This document shows, piece after piece, positions 23,028-33,875 of a stretch of DNA of 64,000 nt (position 1 is its first letter; each line of letters starts with the position of its first letter). The position numbers and the translations under genes were made by a program. This stretch comes from Gnomoniopsis sp. IMI 355080 (taxonomy: Eukaryota > Ascomycota > Sordariomycetes > Diaporthales > Gnomoniaceae). Under the pieces are notes generated by a model. The model did not search any database, had not been told where the DNA came from, and saw only the letters and a list, made by a program, of their open reading frames with translations. The stretch is from assembly GCA_027946555.1 (NCBI GenBank), contig JAPEVC010000022.1, positions 62,001 through 126,000 on the forward strand. The letters run 5' to 3'.

Positions 23028-25206
23028 TGTTGCTGCAATCGATCCTGGGACTCTTGTTCTCTCAAAATAGAGCAGCTATATTGATCGCGAGCTTTGAAGA
23101 CCTCATGAGTTGAGACAATTACGGAAGTGCTCAGGGTTGTACCAAGCAGAACTTGGGAAGAGGAACATGGAAAGAAAAAAGGGCAGAGACCCTATCCAGC
23201 CTTGCGCCCAACAACATACATTATATACTCACAGACATCATTCACAGCACCCTCACATCAGCTACCGAAAGTCAAATGGCACGACCGGCATGATGCTCCC
23301 CTCTCACCTCGTGTTCACTAAAAGCGTAAGGGGTCCTGTGTTGCTCTATAGCTCCCCCCCGCATCCCGATGCCAACCATGTCCAAACCCGCACAACTCGA
23401 GGTACTTTACGCCCATCAACAACGCAGGTTTGCCTCGCCGGGTCCAGACCACTGCCGTACAAAGAAGCCGACATCATCAAAGTACGCGTACTCGCAACTG
23501 ATTTCATTCTAATACCCCGACCTTACCTCGTCACTACCTGCATAAAGGAAATAGTGCATCACCGGAGGGCGGGGAAGACTGAGATCTACGTGCGGACGGT
23601 CCTCCTTCGAAAACGGTACTGGAAGGCTTTCTTTGGCAGGGCTGATCATTGCGAGTTGCGTCTGCGCAAGGTAAATCAAGAGGGTCATAAGCAGACAGGT
23701 TACATTAGGTACGTAGGTGTACGAGTAATCGGAGAGCAATAAATTCCTCCCGGTGGGGGCGGGGGAGATTTGGGAAGGAGAAAATATGGCAGAATTAACC
23801 TTAATGTAACTCTTTACAAGGTTATTTCAATAGCCTGAAGGTCAACATAATTTAATCAATAGATGAACGCTGAAGAAGCAGACTAGTTTCCCGAGGAGGG
23901 AAGCTAAAATAGGAGGTCAACGTAGCTATGCCGAAGGAGGAAGACGTTGATTGGGCAATCTTGATTCCGGACAAGAGCAGTCCCCGTCGCTGAACAACTT
24001 GATACAAAAGGATCAATTTCCTCTACAAACAACTTATCAATTGGAACACCTACACCCAGGCAGCCTATGATAATTGAAACGTTTTTTGGAAAGAATAGCT
24101 CACATCTGCACCGAGAGTAAATAGAACAGCTGGGTAGGTCGGAGTAGCCACAGATAGTCTGAATTGATATAATGATCCCAGAATGGAAGTTCTGAGGCCT
24201 TCCAGACCTGTATTACAAGCTACCCCGTCACATTTCTGCAGCATTATAGTTCCGTGCAGAACCGAGTAAAGAGTGCTTCACGGAAAAGGAAAATACTATC
24301 AAAGGCATCACAGCCGCCAGTCGCAGGAAACTTCGTTTTTTTGGGATGTGGTCTATGTTGTGAATAGCCGCAACGAAGCTCAACAGGGAGACTAGCTCCG
24401 TGGCTGCCAAGTACAAGGCTGGAATTCTCAATATTCCCATGTCGCGCCCAGGCGGGTCGTGCAGGCAAAGATTCAGATACAGTGTAAAGGGACTGACGAC
24501 TCACAATCGTACGACCTGAGGTCGAATAGGCTGTGACGTCCCTGACTCCGAGCGAACGAGGGAATTTTGAGGTTCCAGGGGCAGGTCTGGTGATTGTGGA
24601 AAATACATGTGGCGGCTCGGGTTCTCCCTAGCATGTCAGTCTGGTAGAATTCCATTGCGGATCGGGGTTGACTCAGATGGGTCTCAGCGAGATGGTTCTG
24701 CTTCAAATGTCTCACAGTATCCTGACAATATTTTGTATTAGTCTCCCACACTTTAGAGTTTGGTCGTGACACTCCAAAGATTTGCCAAAGAAGGATTAAA
24801 ATTCGATAGAAACCATTACTCTTTCTCGCTGTCTGACGCCTAGAAGCAGTTCCTCTTTCCATGGAATTCGCTCACGGTGTTTCCCTCCAGTAACACACAC
24901 TACCTGATTGCTGTCCCGGACCTTCTAATACGAAAAAGAAATCCACCAATTCATGACCATTCCGGACCCAAATTCCCAATTAACAAAATTTCACCAAGTA
25001 TTAGCTATTGGCGCATCCTGGGCAGCAACACTTAATTATGTACAAGAATCCAAATCTCCACCTTGTTCTCAGCTCGAGAAATGTTCATTCAAGACATACG
25101 TCCCGACTTCCATCAACAAGGAATGTGAGCTGCCAAGGAGATTGTCGCAACTTTGAGGACTGAAAATCAGGCCATTAGCAGAAATGACACCAGAGACTGC
25201 TCTCCC
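23028..25206. other. Intergenic, no supported gene
   Basis: No convincing gene in about 2.2 kb. An open frame at 23110-23742 (+) lacks an ATG at its start, overlaps the promoter of the secreted-protein gene, and is basic and low in hydrophobic content, so it is probably chance. A 70-codon minus-strand frame at 24228-24440 starts with ATG and contains two hydrophobic stretches, but has no recognisable family. Confidence 0.5.
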
Positions 25207-26781
25207 TTATGAATTCAAGGCCAAGGGCGGGTTCGCTCCGTCGCACGAGTATTGTACTATGTTCGGGTTGATCGCAGTAGAGGATTGGTTCATCCATGTC
25301 GTGCCATCTGGAGCTGTGATTGTCAAGGCATACGAGTAGCCGCCCGCTACTTGTTCGTACATCATCCGGAATGGAATGTATTGCCCAACAGTGGCGGTGA
25401 TTGAATAGGATAGATAGGTGATGGCCGGGCACGCCGTCAGAACGTTCACGTTGGCGCCCGTCCACCCGGAGACAGCGTTAGGGCCGATCCACGCGTACTG
25501 TCTATCGTCCGCAGCATATGGCAGTAGGAATGTATAAGTCCCAGCGAGAGTCGCTCGCACATACCCTGTCCATTCGAAGGCGAAGTATTGGCAGGACAGA
25601 GTGTTTCCATAGAAGCTAGCAGTGCCACTACACGTTCCAAAATTGTAAATTGACGCAGTGGTAGTACCGCTCGCCACAGGAGTTTGGGTTTTGAAATATT
25701 CTGGTGAGAAGTCTATGTCCGTATTTCCGCAGGACACTGTGAATGGGCTCGTATAGTACGTCCATCGAACTCCAGCATTATTGCAAACGGTTGGCACCGC
25801 GGAGGTAGTAGTTGTTCGACTGGTGGTCGTCGTCGTGGTGACAACAGAGGTGGTAGTGGTTCGCAGAGCAGAGCTTGTCGTGGTGAGAACAGAGGTGGTG
25901 GTGGTTTGTAGAGCAGAGCTTGTAGTAGTTGGAGCAGAGCTTGTCGTGGTCAGAACAGAGCTTGTCGTGGTGACAACAGAGGTGGTGGTGGTTCGCAGAG
26001 CAGAGCTTGTCGTGGTGAGAACAGAGGTGGTGGTGGTTTGTAGAGCAGAGCTTGTGGTAGTTAAAGCAGAGCTTGTTGTGGTCTCAACAGAGGTGGTAGT
26101 AGTTCGCAAAGCAGAGCTGGTAGTACTTAGAGTAGAGCTCGTAGTCGTTATATCAGAGCTCGTTGTTGGTAAAGCAGAGCTCGTGGTCTTCAGGGCACTG
26201 GAAGTAGTAGAGGACAGAGGCAGGTTGGCTGAAGACGTCTGCTGAGGGGAAATTGATGAGCTTGAAGGTATGAGGCTTGAGGGATTCTGAGTTGCCTGTC
26301 CAGATGAGGATTGGGCGCTGCTCAGTGCCGAAGAAGCTGAGGCTTGGGACGAGGAGAACAAATTCGACGATTGCTGTGGAGAAATCGCCTGGCTTGAGGG
26401 GATTTGTGCGCTGCTAGTTGGCACTGCATTGCGGGATGAAGATGCCTGCGATGATGCCGATGCCTGTGAAGTCGGAAACATCGTCGTCGTATCACTAAAG
26501 ACAAGCGTATCCGTGATGGGCACACAGCCATAGCTGACACTATTCGGACTCGCAGTACCACCAGGGCCGGAGCTGCCTGTGGCGGCGGTGTTTCCCGCAT
26601 CAGAGCCTCCCGCTCCTCCTGTATAACCATATGGTACGTATATCGTGCTCGACGTAAGGAACAAAATCACTGTGATTGAACAGGACCCCGGAGCGGCCGT
26701 AATGGGATTTGCTGGACTGGTCGATATTTGGGCCAAGGCGCCCATTATGGCCAACGGCAGTGCCAGAATTGTCCGCCTCAT
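25207..26781 (-). CDS. GLEYA-domain cell-wall adhesin with Ser/Thr repeat stalk
   Basis: Predicted secreted adhesin of 524 aa, intronless. The frame is open further upstream, but the ATG at 26781 is the first and gives a good signal peptide (MRRTILALPLAIMGALAQ). Order of parts: signal peptide; a short Gly-rich segment (about 50-85); a Ser/Ala/Gln-rich region (about 105-185); a Ser/Thr stalk of TTT/SSAL units (about 190-335), likely O-mannosylated; then a C-terminal lectin-like GLEYA domain (about 340-520) with GVRWTYYTSPF, FSPEYFKTQTP, CQYFAFEWTGYVRA, DDRQYAWIGPNA and a final VQYSCDG. Cys residues at the domain ends would form its disulfides. No GPI-anchor signal is evident because the domain is terminal. 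GLEYA proteins bind sugars at the cell surface; the ligand is not inferable here. Confidence 0.82.
   Translation of the reverse strand: MRRTILALPLAIMGALAQISTSPANPITAAPGSCSITVILFLTSSTIYVPYGYTGGAGGSDAGNTAATGSSGPGGTASPNSVSYGCVPITDTLVFSDTTTMFPTSQASASSQASSSRNAVPTSSAQIPSSQAISPQQSSNLFSSSQASASSALSSAQSSSGQATQNPSSLIPSSSSISPQQTSSANLPLSSTTSSALKTTSSALPTTSSDITTTSSTLSTTSSALRTTTTSVETTTSSALTTTSSALQTTTTSVLTTTSSALRTTTTSVVTTTSSVLTTTSSAPTTTSSALQTTTTSVLTTTSSALRTTTTSVVTTTTTTSRTTTTSAVPTVCNNAGVRWTYYTSPFTVSCGNTDIDFSPEYFKTQTPVASGTTTASIYNFGTCSGTASFYGNTLSCQYFAFEWTGYVRATLAGTYTFLLPYAADDRQYAWIGPNAVSGWTGANVNVLTACPAITYLSYSITATVGQYIPFRMMYEQVAGGYSYALTITAPDGTTWMNQSSTAINPNIVQYSCDGANPPLALNS
25841..26062. repeat. Intragenic tandem repeat, 132-bp period
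   Basis: Two nearly identical copies begin at 25841 and 25973. Each encodes, on the minus strand, a 30-residue block of SSALQ-TTTT-SVL-TTT-SSALR-TTTT-SVV-TTT, with shorter degenerate units on either side out to about 26215. This is the adhesin stalk. Confidence 0.85.
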
Positions 26782-28937
26782 CGTCCTAAGGGCGGCGTAG
26801 ACCTGCAGACTTGACCAAAAAAACAAAAAAAAGGATGAAATTTGTGACTGGAGAAAAATCTAATAATTTTCTACAGCCCGAAATCCAATGTGGCACGTCC
26901 TGGCTATTTTCTTGGGGTCAAGTTACACCTTTTGTTCTGCGAGCAGTCTTCTCACGATCGGTCAACCCAACCCAGCCTTGCCAGGGCAGCGGTATGCAGG
27001 CTCATCATTGCATCAAATCTGCACCATGTGGCGCACTATAATCATCATCGACTTGAGCTATCTGAGCTCACATGCATACCCAAATAGGTTCTGGCTCAGA
27101 CTTTATCGTATGAGTCTGAGCACCTTTTTTAAATTTTCCACTTTTGGATGCGTGCCATCCAATGCCTACTGTAGTACCCTTTTAGAAACACCGTTGTATA
27201 AGCGAGGCCAGCTAGGAATCCCGCAATTCCTTTCTTCCCTGTTAGGTCGCTTTAAGTATAGAACACAAGAGTAGATGTCCACAAAAGTCTTGGTTCCCTT
27301 TGATCGCCAAATAAGTGACCTATATGGGACGACGTTGACTGAGATGGCGGCCGGCAACGACAGGGGTGACAGGAGCAAACATCCCGAGGACCTCTAACTC
27401 ACAATCTACAAATGCTAGTGATTCAGTTCTGGTCAGACATTGTGTGACTTCCAAGGTTACTACCATTTCCTGCCAGCTTTCAAACTGTTCGGAGACTTGC
27501 GGCTCTAGAGAGCCGGAACGGTCCGACGATTCTACGACCTCAGTCGAAAACAACAACGAACATAGGGCCTTTTGTGACGGCAAACCATACCCTTGAAAGC
27601 CGTCTTAAGTCTTTTGTTCGTTGCTGTCTCGACTAACTCAAACTCTCGTGTTCTAGCAATTGAACCTCAAAATGGAAGAGAATCGATGATTCGCTCCCTT
27701 GATCGTCGAAAACAAGTTGCCCTGTGGCCTGAGAACTCCGGATAATGCAGCTGAGTCTGCACTAGGCGGCATTTGGATCTGGTGCTCTTCATCCAAGGAA
27801 TATGGGCTCAATTTTAACTTCATGCCCATAGAGTGATAATACGTGCTCAAATTGTCCGACATTTTTGGTGTTGAAATACTGACCTGGTACATCATGACGA
27901 CGTCCAGCATTTAGCTGGTAGAATCTTCTTGCACAAGGTTTCCAATATAGGATCCCACAATTACCTTACAATTGAAGCGGTGAATAATCGTGCTTGAGGG
28001 CTATATTTCCGGTATTGAGCTATTGCGAACCTTGGGACAGTGCTCGATACTACTTAAGTAACTTGGTTCTCCCAGTGACAAATTCCAGGCTATGAAAGGA
28101 TGGCACCATAGGAGATGGGCAGACAGGAGACGGCGGGGACATAGCCGACAGTTAGATTTCAAATCATCATCATTGATGAGATGATGGCACATAGAGCATA
28201 TTACTGCTAATGATGTCCCCCACATCAAACTCTATATGTGCAGGTTCACAGGGCTCCTGAAGTGCCTCGTCTCTTTCCCCTCTAAGTACAGTGCTTCATT
28301 TTCACAGATACCGAACAATTCGAGTGATAAATTGCCATTGATCAGCGCGACTTCCGAGATCATCTCCCTTGCATGGGATAATGTCGAAATGAATTTTCGT
28401 TGGCATGAAGCCGCTCATGTGTGGTATCTCATCGTAGCTAGTTCGGGAGAAACTCATAAACTTTGCGAGGTTGGAGATCTAGCTGTATGATGTGGTTTGA
28501 GAATTCGCCTGGAATATCCTCAACTGGTTGATTTGGCTGTTTTCGCCTTGAGTAGAGGTACCTCTCGAGGGCCTTTCACAGGGATGACAGACGCGCCTTT
28601 GGGTTACACAGCATCCCACTAATCCAGAGCAGGGTCGGTTGTCTCTCGAAATCAAGTTTTCTCAAGTATGCGAGAGCGAGACTTCTATTAGCTTATCTGA
28701 ACCCACCGCGCCACGTTGCACATCGCAGCCGCATTGTCTGGCTGCTTGGCTGCTCTAGCGCTTATCACAGTGGACGTAGTCCTTCCGATAGTCTGCTCAT
28801 GTTCGGCTTGACTTTCCAAGAACATTCATCCAACATGCCTACTCATTCCAGCGCGTTACAGAATCATCACTGTGTATCCTTCTTCCCTGGCAGTATTGAT
28901 CAAGCCTGAATACCGGTACGAGCGAATCGATCTCGCC
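26782..28937. other. Intergenic, no supported gene
   Basis: About 2.1 kb without a recognisable gene. Left part is the promoter of the adhesin (-); right part is upstream of the HET remnant (+). Only short frames without domains. Confidence 0.55.
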
Positions 28938-29480
28938 ATGGACGCGATACGCCTCGTCCGACTTCTGCGGGATGACTATGACAGCCGGAGCCCTGTACGG
29001 TGCGAGCTGTTCCAATCATACTTGGGGGATTTGGGCGCACCATATGAGGCCTTGTCATACACTTTGGGCGACTCAAAGATTCCCAGAGTTTCCATCGACA
29101 TCCTCAGCGAGTCTGCGGGGTCGACTTCCGCCCTCCCAGTGTTACCCAACCTGTACGAATTACTACGGAGACTTAGAAAGTCAAACGAAGATAGAGTCCT
29201 CTGGGTCGATGCTATCTGCATCGACCAGAATCAGAATGCGGCTTCCTTGAAAGAAAGGACCCACCAAGTTTTGCAGATGTAGCTGGTGTATGAGAGGGCT
29301 GAGCGAGTCGTTGTCTGGCTGGGCGATTTCTCTCGTCCTCATGGAGACCTTGCGGGAATAGCGACTTTGATGGATTTTGGGGCAGAACTGGATGTTCGGT
29401 CCATGCCTTTGGCAACTCGAAGCTCTCGCACTCTTGCTTGGGAGACAAAATTCGTGCCATTGCTTCACGAATGCGGTTGA
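28938..29480 (+). pseudogene. Truncated HET-domain gene with in-frame stop
   Basis: Remnant of a heterokaryon-incompatibility (HET) gene. From the ATG at 28938 the frame encodes the HET core: CELFQSYLGD, PYEALSYTLGD, NLYELLRRLR, LWVDAICIDQNQN and KERTHQVLQM. It then hits TAG at 29280-29282, immediately followed in the same frame by LVYERAERVVVWLGD, the expected continuation. A splice site cannot explain the stop, because the flanking residues are contiguous in HET proteins. After about 29480 the homology ends and copia-type sequence begins. HET proteins are usually over 500 aa; only about the first 180 codons remain. Non-functional as it stands, unless a short N-terminal product has a role. 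Confidence 0.75.
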
Positions 29481-29489
29481 TCCAGGCAA

Positions 29490-30540
29490 TATGAAGCAGT
29501 ATTTTTCACCTTTGAAGGAGTTCAGCAGTGGCATCCTGTCATTTGAAGCTCACATCACAAAGGACCAGTGCCGCGATCACATCGTTAGGGTGATTAGCGG
29601 GGCGCAGGAGGATCTGAAGAAGCAAGGCTTCAAAGTTTTGAAGGGGCACTGTGATCGCGGTGGCGAGTTCAGGCTGGAGGAGTTCGTGCAGTGGTGTAGG
29701 GCTCAAAACGTTGAGTTCGTGGGGTCTTCACCTTCGAATCAATATCAGGACCCAGCGGAGCGTGCGATCGGATTCCTTCAAACGAACTCACGAGCTGTGT
29801 TCCTCACTATGAAGATTCCGACGGTCTTCTGGAGTCTCATCCATAAGGCGGTAGCATACGTGCTAAATCGAACATGTCAAAGTCGTGATCCGACAAGGAC
29901 ACCGCACGAGATATACCATTCTGCCACTCAGCCGTGGCACTTGCAGTACCCAGACCAGTCGCCGTTGAGGATCCTCGGTTGTGATGCCACTTGCTTCATT
30001 GATCAAGAGCTTCGTATTCGAGCGGAAAAGGGTGAAGCTAGAGGAAAGCCGAGCCGCTTGATGGGGTATGAAGGCAACCACATCTATGTGATGTGGACGA
30101 TTGACGACGGCACCAAGTATGGCGGAGGGCGAATTTTCCATACGTCTCACGTGATCTTCCACGAGAATGTCGGACACCCTGATATGGCGCCAGACCCACG
30201 CTTCATCGTCAGGTCGTTGCCTGCCTGGATTCAAAGGCGGTTGAGGGCGAGGAAGCCGCCTAAGTCGAAGATCAGGATGATTGATAACAACGTTGTGGAG
30301 GAAGATGTGATGGACGCCGATAGGAATCTCCACGAGAAGCCCGGACCGAAACAACAGCGGCCGTGGGGGACCTATTTCGCAGGCAGCGAGCATGAAGACG
30401 TATTAGCTGAAATGCAGCTGATTCAGCAGGAAGCAAGGAGAAACGGGATTTCAATCACAACTCATCAGATGTTTGATGAGACCTTGGGAAACTTTATGGC
30501 CGGCTTGATCAACGAAGACGTGCCAACACTCAGAACGTGA
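29490..30540 (+). mobile_element. Ty1/copia retrotransposon fragment (integrase region)
   Basis: An open frame of about 350 codons, without its own start, matches the second half of a copia-type integrase and its C-terminal extension. It contains the GHCDRGGEF block (DNGGEF in active elements, so the catalytic Asp context is altered to DRGGEF), LEEFVQWCRAQNVEF, the P-x-ERAIGFL stretch (usually QNG-ER), FWSLIHKAVAYVLNRT, TPHEIYH and RLMGYEGN. No gag, protease, reverse transcriptase or RNase H is present and I found no LTRs, so it is a fossil. It abuts the broken HET gene with no clear spacer, suggesting the element or a later rearrangement removed the HET 3' part. Confidence 0.75.
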
Positions 30541-30975
30541 TATGAATAAGCAAAGCAGCATAGGAACTGAAGCGAGGAGGGGACTTCGCGGGCATATATA
30601 TGAAGAAAGCCATATCATCCCTCTTCAAGCTGGTAGACCGCAAGATGAGGGGTCCATCATGGCCGTGGCCAGGAACGCAAGTTTCGATCAGTACCCTCTG
30701 AGGCCAGGGCAGTTACCTAGATCATATTTGTGAATCGGACACTCTACGGTTGAACTTCAGGAGGATGAATTGAAAAGAACACCTTTCTCAAACATCCGTG
30801 ATCTCAGTGCTCATTTTGTTTGTCAAGATGCTGATTTTAGGAGACAGAATTGGAACCAAAGTCTGATGATATTATTACAAAATATAAGGAAGCTGAGTGG
30901 TGTAACGAAAACGTGCCCCCGAGGGCTCTTCTGTATAATCGAATGGGACGTGCAACGGCTGCGCATTATCCTCCT
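30541..30975. other. Spacer between copia fragment and FAD oxidase
   Basis: No gene. Contains the downstream region of the minus-strand FAD oxidase gene and possibly unrecognised remnant of the retroelement. Confidence 0.5.
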
Positions 30976-32991
30976 TCATACGCGACACAACCTTCCCTGA
31001 TTGTCCTCCGCCCATCGCTCACTTCCCACTGCGGTAACTCCGTAGAATAATCCTTCAGGATCTATGCTTGTCTTGATTTGACTGAGCCTGGGATAGTTTG
31101 ACCCATAAAACGTCTCCTGCCAGTCCGGCTCATTGAAGTCGGCCTCATTGAGGTAGGCATAACCCCCAGGGGTCACCTTACGCACTGCCGGCATAATGAT
31201 ATCCGTCAATTCATCTTCACGGGCCATCATCTGCTGATGGGGAATCGTAAAGTCCCACGTCCCAACCACGATCATGCTCGCCAGGCTATCATTCCAGGCA
31301 GGGAGGATGGAGTTCTGGCTGCGTCCACTGTGCGCTGCAATGGCTGTCTGCGTCGCCTGGAGGTCAAACATATCATAGGCGATGTAGAAATCTCCATTCA
31401 ACACAGAGGATCGTACGGTGTCCGTCAATTCGCTGATTGATGCTCTGTTTTGGAGCAATTCGCGAGAGATGAGTCGCCCACCAGTGAGCTGGGCGATGGG
31501 CTGTATCCCGAAAGGAAAGGAGCCGAAGTAACTTTCCATGTGATCAACCAAGTTGTCAAAGTATGTTGTCTTCAGAGTGGCTGTAATGTTGTTTTCTTCC
31601 AAATACTGTGTATACGGAGATAGTTGCACCGCCACTTGCTGAGCAGTCAGATTCGGAGCGGTCAGGGCCCATAGATTCAGCTCTTCACCTGATATCGTAA
31701 CAGTCATGTAAGATCCTCCAGCAAGGATTGACGTGCTGTTCTCCATAAACGCTGAAACGGCGTCCCAGTATGTCTCTTCGGCCAAACCTGCCGAGGAGAC
31801 GATCAACGAGGCGCCTCCGACCGGCACCGTAGGATGTGCTTTGGCGGTCATGGAAATGACGACGCCCCAGTTCCCGGGGCCGCCTCCACTCAGCGCCCAG
31901 TACAAGTCGCTGTTATTGCCATGAGGAGTCGCCGTGACAAGGTTGCCGCTGGGCGTGACAACCTCCCACTCGAGGACATTGTCAGCTCCCATTCCGTAAT
32001 GCGACATCAAGGGCCCATGACCACCGCCTTGACTAAACCCCCCAGCCATGCCGACTGTCGCGCAGGATCCGCCAACCACTGTGTGCCCATGGGCGTTGGC
32101 GAATGTGTATGCCTCGCTGAACATGATACCAGCGCCGACTTTCAACGCTGGGCCTGAATACGAGCTGCTGCCGTTGTAGCTTTCAATGAAGGTAGTTTCT
32201 TTGAGATTGAAAGTCCATAGGGATAGAGCTCCCTTTCCGGAGGATCGTCCGAGATAACTAGAAGCATGATTAGTCTGTGTATACACCTCTGTATGATGGA
32301 GAGTGAGGGAGATTTAGATGCGAGAAACGGATTCCAAAGAACATACTCGTGGCCTGTGTTTTTGATAACCAGTCGGATATTATTTTTTGCAGCGAATTTG
32401 ATCCCTGCAATAACGTCTTCTGCACCTGTGACATTGACAAAATACGAAGGGTAGTTTCCGAGAGCACATGTAGTGTTTATTGATGTGAAGGGATCACAGG
32501 ATTGATTTTGGAAGTAAGGTGCGTCGAAGTCGCCACCGTAAAACAGGCTTGAAGCACAAATTAGCAGATGACCGTCATATCATACTAGCTCCTTGAGAAG
32601 CAGCTGTTTAGACCTACTGCGTTTTAGACTCGCTCCAACCGTCCTTAAGCACGTCACACTCATTGGCGTTGAAGGAGGAGCCATGACAAACGTGAGCGAT
32701 AGGGACGGTTGCGGACAAGCGACCATGGACAGTACTGTTGAGTGATTTCCAGAGATCTGTGCCCGGCCAACAGTCGTCGCCAGGGATACACCGACAGGTC
32801 GAGCTGGAGTTGCTGTCTGAGGAACCAGTGTCCAAGCTTGAAGATCGATGCTGATGAAATTGTGAGCGCAGCGTGGGTGTTTTGGGCAAAGAACGCTGCT
32901 CAGTCGCTGGATTGGCGATGGCCGACACAACTGTGAAGACCATGCCCATGGCGAATAAACACGTCGTCATTTCCTTCCTGGAGAACATCAT
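30976..32991 (-). CDS. BBE-type FAD-linked oxidoreductase 1
   Basis: Predicted secreted flavin oxidase of the berberine-bridge/6-hydroxy-nicotine oxidase family, which includes tailoring enzymes such as solanapyrone synthase. Exons (minus) are 32991-32618, 32547-32347 and 32257-30976, joining to 618 aa. Residues 1-27 look like a signal peptide. The FAD domain (PF01565) has NTGHDYLGRSSG with His about residue 190 and GGSCATVGMAGGF with Cys. His and Cys at these places are the ligands for bicovalent flavin in this family. GGGHGPL and WALSGGGPGNWGVV follow. The C-terminal BBE domain has YLNEADFNEPDW and FYGSNYPRL. N-glycosylation sites are frequent. It lies next to the copia fossil at the probable left border of the polyketide cluster and has a paralogue at 35902. 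Reaction and substrate are unknown. Confidence 0.85.
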
Positions 32992-33644
32992 CGTGAAGCT
33001 GGTGCGGAAATAGTCCCGGTGAAAAATAATGCGTTGAATCCAATCTCAGAAGGAGTCGTGGACAGTATCTACTGTCTAATTACTTTCCCTCCTCGAATCT
33101 GTTTGCCTTCCAAGGTTTAGTCTTTCTTAATCACTAGAAAGGCTTTGCTTCTTATACAAAGCCCCAGAGACGGTCCAACAAACCCAAATCCATCAGTCGC
33201 TCCATCATCGCTGAGCCACCTCGGATACGCCACGACTCGACGTAGGCATGGCGCCCCCTTCACAAATTTCACAATTCCAACCAAGCTCATATCTTCACCA
33301 AATTTGAGTAAGCTATCACAAGCGTAGGATTTTCAGGGTCTTTACAGCCTGGACTGAAAATTTCAGCTAGATAGACAGCCTCTGCAGTTGGTTGTCTGAC
33401 AGCAACGCAAGAATCCTCCCGGGGACCTAGGCTGACTTCATTGCCGAAAGGTTGAAGCCGACTTATCCGCTCTAGACGTTGCTGCCGAAAGTGATCAAAC
33501 TGCTGCCCCTTACTGAAGCCTTGAATATCTTCGAACTTACTGAATTCAACCCATGAAGTACCCCAAGCAATCTGAGTGTTTGACCACACCTCACACGGTC
33601 ACGATCAAGGACAACATTATACCGATCGTCATGTAGAATAACCA

Positions 33645-33875
33645 CACAATGCCTTCGAACTGGAGAGAGAAAGTCTCTTCAGCCTCATTGCTCGCAGTGG
33701 GGGTCACAGGGCTAATATTAGGTGATATGGTCGAAATGGTGAGATCGTGTGGGTTGTCCATGCCGATGCCCCGGCCATGTACAACAAACGCACAATGCTT
33801 TCGGCCCGAGAGAGAAATGCTCTTCAGCCTCCTTGCTCGCAGTGGGGGCTACAAGGCTAATATTAGATAATATGG
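33645..33875. repeat. Imperfect direct repeat, about 86 bp, 146-bp spacing
   Basis: Copy 1 is 33645-33730 and copy 2 is 33791-33875. Both share CACAATGC, GAGAGAAA, CTCTTCAGCCTC, TTGCTCGCAGTGGGGG and GGCTAATATTAG. Differences are scattered substitutions with one or two indels. Neither copy is obviously coding. Confidence 0.85.

Noticed and set aside
23110..23742. Open frame of 210 codons on the plus strand
   Set aside because: Begins without ATG, overlaps the promoter of the secreted-protein gene, and has no domain, signal peptide or intron structure to support it.
25781..26245. Val-rich 154-codon frame on the plus strand
   Set aside because: It is the antisense of the Ser/Thr repeat stalk of the adhesin; the repeat structure keeps the opposite frame open.
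29377..29480. A fused HET-copia protein
   Set aside because: The two reading frames differ and the copia frame has no start of its own; the adjacency reflects insertion or rearrangement rather than a designed fusion.
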